NCBI GenBank assembly: GCA_030537895.1
Contig: JAUNVA010000004.1
Location: 71,113-135,112 of the forward strand
Reading direction: 5' to 3'
Origin: Bowdeniella nasicola
GTDB lineage: Bacteria; Actinomycetota; Actinomycetes; Actinomycetales; Actinomycetaceae
Length of the DNA: 64,000 bases
How positions within the stretch are numbered: position 1 is the stretch's first letter; every line of letters begins with the position of its first letter. A program made the position numbers and the translations under genes. Under the pieces are notes generated by a model. It was not told the DNA's origin. It worked only from the letters and a program-made list of their open reading frames with translations, and made no database searches. Below, in pieces: positions 8,725 to 15,063 of the stretch.

Positions 8725-9409
8725 CCCCCGCATCTACCATTGTGTAGCCCAGGCCCCGCACCGTCTTGATCAGTGCGGGGTTTTTCGGATCTTGCCCGAT
8801 CCGAGAACGGCTCCGCTTCACGTGCACGTCAAGGGTTTTCGAGTCCCCGAGGTAGTCCTCACCCCACATGCGGTCGAGCAGTTGGCCTCGCGTGAGGACT
8901 CGTCCCGGGTGACGCATCAAGAACTCAAGTAGTTCGAACTCGCGTCGCGGCATATCGATCGCGACGCCGTCCACGTGAACCTCGTGCCGATCCACCGCCA
9001 TGCGCACGGGGCCGATCTCCACGACGTCCTCCTCAGTCTCGATACGGGAAGCAGACTCAACGCGCCGCATGATCGCGGTGATACGCGCGAGGAGCTCGCG
9101 TGAGGAATACGGCTTGGTCACGTCATCGTCGGCCCCGATCTCACGACCGACAACGGTGTCGATCTCGGCGTCCTTCGCGGTCACCATGATGAAGGGGACC
9201 TGGGAGACCTTTCGGATCTTCCGGCACACCTCAATTCCCGAGCGCCCCGGGAGCATAAGGTCGAGCAGGATCTGGTCGTTGGACTGGTCGAACAGTGCGA
9301 GGGCCTCCCCGCCGTCGCACGCCACGACGACGTCGCAGCCGTCGCCGGTGAGGGAATAGCGCAACGGTTCGCGGTAGGACTCTTCATCCTCGACCATCAC
9401 GACGCTCAT
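8507..9409 (-). CDS. RegX3-like response regulator with lost stop codon
   Basis: OmpR/PhoB-class response regulator resembling RegX3. The receiver domain keeps the acidic pocket (VEDEE), the phospho-acceptor Asp50 in LLDLMLP, Thr77 and Lys99; the winged-helix domain keeps TLDVHVKR and RGLGY. The frame should end just after RGLGY (residue about 221), near 8735, but no in-frame stop is present: a TAG lies one base out of frame at 8734-8736, and translation would run on to 8507, antisense to the lipoprotein gene, adding about 75 Arg/Pro-rich residues. Two odd substitutions are seen: GADDDVTKP where Tyr is usual, and KRSRSRI where Leu is usual in the recognition helix. The start overlaps the sensor-kinase stop (TGATG). 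Family certain; function doubtful. Confidence 0.75.
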   Translation of the reverse strand: MSVVMVEDEESYREPLRYSLTGDGCDVVVACDGGEALALFDQSNDQILLDLMLPGRSGIEVCRKIRKVSQVPFIMVTAKDAEIDTVVGREIGADDDVTKPYSSRELLARITAIMRRVESASRIETEEDVVEIGPVRMAVDRHEVHVDGVAIDMPRREFELLEFLMRHPGRVLTRGQLLDRMWGEDYLGDSKTLDVHVKRSRSRIGQDPKNPALIKTVRGLGYTMVDAGASAPRRVRHMAGACRRVPARRPHGGLRPRRRSAPESRPPGCRTPRSCRRRQAGSRPSGPRPCSAVVRFPHRW

Positions 9410-9768
9410 CACAGCTCGCTCCTTATCTCGCGCGGGAGAGCACACTCCCGGGTGATAGCACCGCGGGCGGGTGGCCCTACGGTGACAGGTGCGACATCGG
9501 TCGGCGGGGCCCCGAAGGGAAAAGTCGTGGCCGGAAGGGAAGACCCTGGGAATGGGAAGGTGAACGTGGATCCTCTGCCGGGGGCGGACCACACCTGGAC
9601 GGACCCGCCGTAGTCGGCCGCCACGTGCTTCACGATGGCGAGGCCGAGGCCCGTCCCGCCCGTATCTCGGCAGCAGACGTTATCGACCCGAGAGAAACGC
9701 TCGAACATCCGCTCGCGCTCGACAGGCGCCAATCCGATGCCTTCATCGACGACGAGCTCGACCAGCGC
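9409..9768 (-). pseudogene. 3' remnant of a SenX3-type sensor histidine kinase
   Basis: Only the end of the ATPase domain remains: the N2/G1 region (VDEGIGLAP), F box ([11 protein letters not shown]), G2 box ([13 protein letters not shown]) and the C-terminal strand ([10 protein letters not shown]). The membrane segments, dimerisation domain with the phospho-His and N box are absent. Upstream of about 9765 the frame stays open but its sequence is antisense to a phoU remnant, so homology stops abruptly there. The frame ends in TGA at 9411-9409, overlapping the regulator start by one base, which is the normal senX3-regX3 arrangement. Confidence 0.85.
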
Positions 9769-9980
9769 CACCGCGAGGAGTTCATGCGCATCCTCAACAC
9801 GGACTATGCGCGCGACCGCCAAGAGATCATCGATGTCATCGTGCTCGCTGCTTCTTCGAGCGCTTCGGCGACCGCTGCGTCTCGCTCGCACGGCGCACGC
9901 CCTACCTGGTCACCGGGGACCTGTCGAAGTCGGAGTCCATGCCCATCGAAGAGGACGCCTCAGACCCCCACATCCACTAG
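9748..9980 (+). pseudogene. 3' remnant of phoU, with a frameshift
   Basis: The plus strand encodes the last part of a PhoU phosphate-signalling regulator: [16 protein letters not shown] in one frame from 9748, then, after a frameshift near 9843-9848, [17 protein letters not shown] and PYLVTGDL in another, ending at TAG 9978-9980. These match the PhoU pattern of an acidic DD..DxLHR.LF helix followed by RFYERFADHAV..ARRV and a V/Q-TG end. About 4 bases seem to be missing at the frameshift. The first two thirds of the gene are gone, ending at the same point where the sensor-kinase remnant begins on the other strand. Confidence 0.8.
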
Positions 9981-10010
9981 CCCCCGGTCCCATTGCCCCT
10001 TCACACACCA

Positions 10011-10042
10011 CGCGGGCCCCACGATCATTCGTGGGGCCCGCG
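10011..10042. terminator. 14-bp stem-loop between phoU remnant and gpmA
   Basis: A perfect GC-rich stem (arms 10011-10024 and 10029-10042) with a 4-base loop, lying between two convergent units. There is no clear U-run, as usual in high-GC genomes. It can serve both strands. Confidence 0.7.
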
Positions 10043-10058
10043 CCGTGCTCGAGTGTGC

Positions 10059-10796
10059 TTACTTGCCCTGATTAGCGACCGCCTCGATGGCCGCCTTCGC
10101 GGCCTCCGGATCCAGGTAGGTTCCCCCCTTGACGGTCGGGGTGAGGTTCTCATCCAGCTCGTAGACCAGCGGAATGCCGGTCGGGATGTTAAGAGCGGAG
10201 ATGCCCTCATCAGAGATCTGATCGAGATGCTTGACGATGGCGCGCAGCGAGTTGCCGTGGGCGGCGATCATGACGGTCTTGCCGGAGCGCAGGTCCGGAA
10301 CAATCTCCTCTTCCCAATAGGGAAGGAGTCGTTCCAGTACGTCCTTCAGGCACTCCGTGCGAGGAATGGGCTCGCCGGCATAACGCGGATCGCTATCTTG
10401 AGAGAATTCACTGCCCAGCTCGATTTCCGGTGGCGGAGTGTCATAGGAGCGGCGCCACTCCATGAATTTCTCCTCACCGTATTCCTCACGGATTTCCTTC
10501 TTATTCTTACCCTGCAGGGCGCCGTAGTGCCGCTCATTCAAACGCCAATGACGGCGCACCGGAATCCAATGCCGGTCCGCCGCATCGAGCGCCAGGTTAG
10601 CGGTCCCAATTGCGCGTCGCAAAAGCGAGGTATGAAGAACGTCCGGAAGGTAACCCTCCGCCGCGAGCAGTTCACCGCCGCGGACAGCTTCTGAGCGCCC
10701 CTGCTCCGAAAGGGGGACATCCACCCAACCGGTGAACAGGTTTTTTGCGTTCCATTCGCTCTGGCCGTGCCGAAGCAGAATGAGAGTGTAGGTCAT
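10059..10796 (-). CDS. gpmA: 2,3-bisphosphoglycerate-dependent phosphoglycerate mutase
   Basis: Interconverts 3- and 2-phosphoglycerate in glycolysis and gluconeogenesis. The 245-residue protein has the RHG phospho-His motif ([10 protein letters not shown], His10), the acid Glu88 (LNERHYG) and the second catalytic His in IAAHGNSLR. The long insert with [13 protein letters not shown] is typical of the cofactor-dependent dimeric or tetrameric enzyme rather than broad phosphatases. A GGAGAG site precedes the ATG at 10796. In many actinobacteria gpmA sits beside phoU and senX3-regX3; that neighbourhood is retained here although the neighbours are damaged. Confidence 0.95.
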   Translation of the reverse strand: MTYTLILLRHGQSEWNAKNLFTGWVDVPLSEQGRSEAVRGGELLAAEGYLPDVLHTSLLRRAIGTANLALDAADRHWIPVRRHWRLNERHYGALQGKNKKEIREEYGEEKFMEWRRSYDTPPPEIELGSEFSQDSDPRYAGEPIPRTECLKDVLERLLPYWEEEIVPDLRSGKTVMIAAHGNSLRAIVKHLDQISDEGISALNIPTGIPLVYELDENLTPTVKGGTYLDPEAAKAAIEAVANQGK

Positions 10797-10840
10797 CGTT
10801 ATCTCTCCAGGATTTGGGGTGAGAACTCTCCGCGTTCAGT

Positions 10841-11185
10841 CTAGCCGGAGGGGTTCTCCCGGTAGTAACGCTCCCGCAGGTCGGCCGGAATGCGCCCACG
10901 GTCGGACACCGGGATGTTGTTCTCGATCGCCCAGGCCCGAATTCGCGCGGAATCGGACTGCGTGCGCTTGCCCTTCTTTCCGCCGGCGGTTCGCCGCGTC
11001 GCGCGCTGACCGGGTTCGCGACGCGCCTTCTCGATCCACGGAGCGAGTGCGCCGCGCAGGGCGTTGACATTCTCTTCGTTCAGGTCAATCTCGTAGGAAA
11101 CGCCATCCAAACCAAAATGGACGGTTTCCACGGCATCCGATCCATCGAGATCATCCACCAGTTGAATATGCACACGCTTAGCCAT
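10841..11185 (-). CDS. lsr2: Nucleoid-associated protein Lsr2
   Basis: Lsr2 is the actinobacterial H-NS counterpart: it bridges and silences AT-rich, often foreign, DNA. The 114-residue protein has the N-terminal oligomerisation domain (1-60, with VDDLDGS and the YEIDL strand), a basic linker, and the C-terminal DNA-binding domain with the minor-groove RGR in SDRGRIPADL. It lies 44 bases beyond gpmA on the same strand but has its own leader with an AAGGA element. The neighbouring small membrane protein gene is AT-richer than the surroundings. Confidence 0.93.
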   Translation of the reverse strand: MAKRVHIQLVDDLDGSDAVETVHFGLDGVSYEIDLNEENVNALRGALAPWIEKARREPGQRATRRTAGGKKGKRTQSDSARIRAWAIENNIPVSDRGRIPADLRERYYRENPSG

Positions 11186-11301
11186 CGCTCTAATGTCCTT
11201 TCGCTGAGGTCACTCCTCAGCATATGTCACCCCGCACCTGATTAGCCATACCGCATGGGCAATAAAAAACCGTCCGCACTCCCACTCTTATCAGTGATAG
11301 A

Positions 11302-11475
11302 TCAATGGTTCTTCTGCGAATCTTTTGCCTCGCGGAGACGTTGGCGTTCTTCCTCGGCTTCCATTTCAGCCAAAAGCCGACGCTCGCGCCGGTCGGCTTG
11401 GAATATGAGGCGCATGACGAAGAAGAACAGCACTCCAACCGCGACGGGCGGGAATATGGCGATGAGGTAGGACAT
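11302..11475 (-). CDS. Small single-pass membrane protein, 57 residues
   Basis: A 57-residue frame from ATG 11475: a hydrophobic helix (residues about 3-25, LIAIFPPVAVGVLFFFVMRL) followed by a highly charged, likely coiled-coil tail (RRERRLLAEMEAEEERQRLR). The layout is a short N-terminal anchor with a cytoplasmic helix. Similar short proteins are widespread in actinobacteria but have no assigned function. A GATAGGG element precedes the start. Longer overlapping frames on both strands lack this structure and are shadows. Most of the sequence is clearly protein-like, so I call it a gene. Confidence 0.65.
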   Translation of the reverse strand: MSYLIAIFPPVAVGVLFFFVMRLIFQADRRERRLLAEMEAEEERQRLREAKDSQKNH

Positions 11476-11553
11476 AGCCCTATCCTATGTGTTCTGACAA
11501 GGGCCAAAGCGGGTGTATGCCCCACCATCAAGGCGGGGCTATGGGGATCGTCG

Positions 11554-11629
11554 TGGAGCCGCCTGTCGGAATCGAACCGACGACCTATTCATTACGAGTG
11601 AATCGCTCTGCCGACTGAGCTAAGGCGGC
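11554..11629 (-). tRNA. tRNA-Thr (anticodon CGU)
   Basis: A full cloverleaf is visible on the minus strand: acceptor stem GCCGCCT/AGGCGGC, D arm AGCTCAGTCGGCAGAGC, anticodon stem ATTCA/TGAAT with loop CTCGTAA, and T arm with GGTTCGATTCC. The discriminator base is T and CCA is encoded, giving 76 bases. The anticodon CGT reads ACG, so it is threonine. No integrase or duplicated 3' end is nearby. Confidence 0.97.
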
Positions 11630-11714
11630 CTACTGCGCTAGCAGCACACCCGAGACTATCGAATCAGGCGGCGATCAGACAAACTCACCGCGGGTGGATC
11701 CTCGTCACACTCGC

Positions 11715-13265
11715 TCACCACGCTCCCCGGTCCTCACAGGTCGCGTCCGCTTCCGGCAGCTCGTCGTCGAGGAAGAACGCGTCCACGAAGTCCGCAACAC
11801 AGCCATTGGTAGCGGAGTAGGCGGTGTGTCCCTCCCCCTCGTAGGTCAGGAGGTAGCCGTTCTCAAGCTGGTCCGCCAACGCCTCAGACCACTCGTAGGG
11901 AGTCGCCGGGTCACCCATCGTGCCGATCACGAGGATCGGTGCCGAACCGACGGCGTGCAGCTCGCCACGTTCGTAGCGTGCCTTCGCCGGCCACGCCTCA
12001 CACATGAGGTCTCCATACCCGAGCTCGGGTCCAAACAGCGCGGAGGCTTCCGCCAGTTCCTGGACGTCAGCCCGCCATTGCTCGCGATCGCCACTCGGCT
12101 GGAAATCCAGGCAGTTGATCGCGGTAAACGCCTCATCACTATTGGTGGAGTAGGTGCCGTCCGATTCACGATCAGCCATAAGGTCGGCCATGAACAGCAG
12201 CATGGAGCCATCCCCCTCGCTCATGGCCTGGTCGAGCGCCATCGTCAACTGGGGCCATGATTCCTGGGAGTAGAGCGGCGTGATGACGCCCATGAAGCCG
12301 AGCGGGCGCGTCAGGGGACGATCGGGGTCAGAGGTCGGAAGGGGGTTCGTTCCGAGTGAGCGGAAGAATCGATCGAGCTGGTCGATCCCGGCGTCGACAT
12401 CCCCGCGCAGTGGGCAGTCCGCACCAGCCTGGCAGTCCTCCACGTACGCGCGGATGGCGCGGTCGAACCCCTTGGCCTGACCAAGGGAGACCTCGTGCAG
12501 CGATGTCGTCGGGTCAATCGCGCCATCGAGTACCAGGTGGCCCGTGTTCTTCGGGAACAGTTCGGCGTAGGTGGCCCCAAGATAGGTGCCGTAGGAGAAA
12601 CCGAGGTAGTCCAGGGTCTCGCTCGAGGCGACGACGGCGCGCAGCACGTCAAGGTCACGTGCCGCCGAACGCGTGTCGACGAAGTTGAGTATCTCGCCCG
12701 TTTTCTCGGCGCACTGCTTCCCGTATTCGCGCACACTCGCGGCGAGCGCGTCCAGATCCGCGTCGGTCTCAGTCGGCATATCCTTGGCGCGGTCGGCGTC
12801 GCGCTCCGCGTCGGTGAAGCATGAGACGGCCGGACTCGATTCATTCACGCCGCGCGGATCAAACCCGGTCACGTTGTATGCGGCCCGCAGTTCTTCCGTC
12901 GTCATGTGGGTCACGTAATCCATCGTCTGCACCCCGGAGCCGCCCGGTCCGCCAGGGTTCAAGAACAGGGCCGGCGCGTCCTCACCCGCGCTCACGAGCT
13001 GCTTCACGCGGATTGTGGCGCGCGCACCCGCAGGGTTGTCGTAATCGATCGGCACCTCGACATCGGTGCACCGCATGTCAGAACCGCATGCGCTCCACTC
13101 AATACTCTGCGTATAGAAGTCCTCAAGCCCCTCGGGTACCGGCCCAAGAGAGGATTGAGGTGCGGACGACACCGATGTGGGTGTCGGGTCGGAGGGCTGA
13201 GCGGGCGTGCATCCCGCGAGCGCCACGAGCAAAGCGGCGGGAACGGCGAGGAAATGACGTGTCAC
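11715..13265 (-). CDS. Secreted lipoprotein alpha/beta-hydrolase, tripeptidyl aminopeptidase-like
   Basis: Exported peptidase of the S33-like family (TAP/SlpD/CaeA group) that removes N-terminal peptides or hydrolyses esters. A signal peptide ends in a lipobox (LALAGC, Cys19), followed by a Ser/Thr/Pro-rich linker to about residue 45. The oxyanion segment LNPGGPGGSG lies at 102-111, the nucleophile Ser224 in GFSYGT, the Asp in TMGDPATP near 455 and the His in GEGHTAY near 484, the last two in the TAP-like C-terminal domain. 516 residues is typical. It is transcribed alone, about 35 bases after the end of the genes upstream. Confidence 0.88.
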   Translation of the reverse strand: MTRHFLAVPAALLVALAGCTPAQPSDPTPTSVSSAPQSSLGPVPEGLEDFYTQSIEWSACGSDMRCTDVEVPIDYDNPAGARATIRVKQLVSAGEDAPALFLNPGGPGGSGVQTMDYVTHMTTEELRAAYNVTGFDPRGVNESSPAVSCFTDAERDADRAKDMPTETDADLDALAASVREYGKQCAEKTGEILNFVDTRSAARDLDVLRAVVASSETLDYLGFSYGTYLGATYAELFPKNTGHLVLDGAIDPTTSLHEVSLGQAKGFDRAIRAYVEDCQAGADCPLRGDVDAGIDQLDRFFRSLGTNPLPTSDPDRPLTRPLGFMGVITPLYSQESWPQLTMALDQAMSEGDGSMLLFMADLMADRESDGTYSTNSDEAFTAINCLDFQPSGDREQWRADVQELAEASALFGPELGYGDLMCEAWPAKARYERGELHAVGSAPILVIGTMGDPATPYEWSEALADQLENGYLLTYEGEGHTAYSATNGCVADFVDAFFLDDELPEADATCEDRGAW

Positions 13266-13300
13266 CCCTCTACTGTAGGGGACGCGGCTGCCGTGTCAGA

Positions 13301-14446
13301 TCATGCCTGGGGACGAAGCGCGAGCGTCATCGCCTCCACCGCAAGCAGTGGGGCGACGTTCGCACCAAGGCGCCGGCGGGCGACCTCGATCGCCTCCATG
13401 CGCTCGACGCTGCCCTTGAGATCGGTTTGTCCTGCAAGGCGCGTGATCTGATCGGCGAGGTCCTCGTTCACAAGCGGGATATCTGCCTTCACCTGGGTGA
13501 CAACGACGTCGCGGTAGAGCGAGAGCAGATCGACCATCGTGCGATCCAGGACATCGCGCTGGTAGCGCGTTGCGCGGCGCTTTTGATCGTCCTCGAGCTG
13601 CCGTAGTCGCGCCCGCACGGCCGGCGGCATCCTGGTGGTGCCGTCGTCGACGCCGAGGTCACGCAGCAGCTTCTCGCGTTCGAGGCGGTCGCGCTCCGCG
13701 GTGGCGGCTTGGGCGTCGTCTTTCGCGAGCTCCACGAGCGTTCCGGCGGCATTGACGGCATCGGAAACCGAGCGCACTTGAAGCGGCAGAGCCAAGATCC
13801 GTTGCCGCCGCGTGCGCGCCTCATCGTCGCGGGCGAGTCGGCGGGCCATCCCGACGTGGGACTGGGCGGCACGGGCTGCTCCCAGCGCCACCTCGGGGTC
13901 GACGCCGTCGCGGGCCACGAGCAGGTCGGCCACGGTCTGCGCCGGCGGGATCCGCAACCCCACGTGGCGGCAGCGCGAACGAATCGTCATGATGATGTCT
14001 TCGATCGACGGCGCACACAGCAACCACAGCGTGCGCTCGGGCGGTTCCTCGATGGATTTCAGGAGCACATTCGAGGTGCGCTCCAACATGCGGTCGGCGT
14101 CCTCGACGACGATCACGCGCCACCGCCCCTGGGAGGGGGCGCGCTGGGCCACCTGGATGAGCCCGCGTACCTCCTCCATCGCAATGACCACCTTGTCGGT
14201 GGCGACGCGCGTGACGTCGGGGTGGGTGCCGGCGAGGACCGTGCGGCACGCCTCACAGCTCCCGCAGCCCGCCGGTTCTGCCGTGCACTGCAGGGCCGCG
14301 GCGAACGCCGTCGCCGCTACCGAACGTCCCGAGCCGGGGGGCCCCGTGAACAGCCAGGCGTGTGTCATCGCGCCCGGAGTGGCCATTGCTGAAGTCAGTT
14401 CGGCAACGACGTGTTCCTGGCCGACGAGGCTGTCCCACACGCTCAC
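13301..14446 (-). CDS. holB: DNA polymerase III subunit delta'
   Basis: Clamp-loader subunit of the replicase. The 381-residue protein has a AAA+ P-loop (GPPGSGRS, 35-42) with Arg in place of the usual Lys, fitting a subunit that does not hydrolyse ATP; a zinc module (Cys54, 61, 64, 67); the VVEDADRM Walker B-like strand; and an SRC motif (IRSRCRH). The C-terminal collar domain is present. It overlaps tmk by 4 bases and follows topA-tmk, the same order as in many actinobacteria. Confidence 0.92.
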   Translation of the reverse strand: MSVWDSLVGQEHVVAELTSAMATPGAMTHAWLFTGPPGSGRSVAATAFAAALQCTAEPAGCGSCEACRTVLAGTHPDVTRVATDKVVIAMEEVRGLIQVAQRAPSQGRWRVIVVEDADRMLERTSNVLLKSIEEPPERTLWLLCAPSIEDIIMTIRSRCRHVGLRIPPAQTVADLLVARDGVDPEVALGAARAAQSHVGMARRLARDDEARTRRQRILALPLQVRSVSDAVNAAGTLVELAKDDAQAATAERDRLEREKLLRDLGVDDGTTRMPPAVRARLRQLEDDQKRRATRYQRDVLDRTMVDLLSLYRDVVVTQVKADIPLVNEDLADQITRLAGQTDLKGSVERMEAIEVARRRLGANVAPLLAVEAMTLALRPQA

Positions 14447-15063
14447 GGCTGCCTGCTCCCCCCGTCCTGCAGACGGGTGAGGACGGCGTCGCGAAGCTGC
14501 CCGAAGACCTCCTCGATCGGGCGGGAGGCGTCGAGCACCACGTAGCGGCCCGGGTCCGCTGCGGCCGCCGCGAGGAAGCGTTCGCGCACCCGCCGATGGA
14601 AGCTCAGGTCCTCCCGTTCGAGCCGGTCGGGGACTCCGGTGCGGCGCGCCGCGGCGCGCTCGGGGTCGAGGTCGAGCAGGAGAGTGAGGTTCGGCACGAG
14701 GTGCTCGGTCGCGAACAGGGAGAGCTCACGGATCTGGTCGGGGCCAAGTCCGCGCGCCTCGCCCTGGTAGGCAACCGAGGAGTCAATGTACCGATCGCAC
14801 AGGACGATGCACCCGGCGGCGAGTTTCGGTCGGATCACGCGGGCGACGTGTTCGGCCCGATCTGCCGCGTACAGGAGTGCTTCCGTACGTGCCGCCATGT
14901 CATCGGAGTGCTGCACAAGGCGGCGCAGTTCCGCACCGAGCGGCGTATCCCCCGGCTCGAAGGTGCGATGCACGTCATAGCCGCGGGCAGCCAGGTCTTG
15001 CGCCAGCAGACCCACCTGGGTGGATTTGCCGACGCCGTCTCCGCCCTCAACCGTGATGAACAC
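14443..15063 (-). CDS. tmk: Thymidylate kinase
   Basis: Phosphorylates dTMP to dTDP. The 206-residue protein carries the P-loop (EGGDGVGKST, 6-15), the DRYIDSSVAYQG substrate segment and a TGVPDRLER lid region. The GTG start at 15063 directly abuts the stop of topA (TAG-GTG), and the 3' end overlaps holB by 4 bases, so the three are translationally coupled. Confidence 0.95.
   Translation of the reverse strand: MFITVEGGDGVGKSTQVGLLAQDLAARGYDVHRTFEPGDTPLGAELRRLVQHSDDMAARTEALLYAADRAEHVARVIRPKLAAGCIVLCDRYIDSSVAYQGEARGLGPDQIRELSLFATEHLVPNLTLLLDLDPERAAARRTGVPDRLEREDLSFHRRVRERFLAAAAADPGRYVVLDASRPIEEVFGQLRDAVLTRLQDGGSRQP

Noticed and set aside
9625..10071. 148-codon plus-strand frame across the scar as an intact gene
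   Set aside because: Only residues from about 42 to 75 resemble PhoU; the start is antisense kinase sequence and the true PhoU end is in another frame.
11554..11629. tRNA-Thr as an integration site
   Set aside because: No integrase, no repeated tRNA 3' end and only core genes on both sides.
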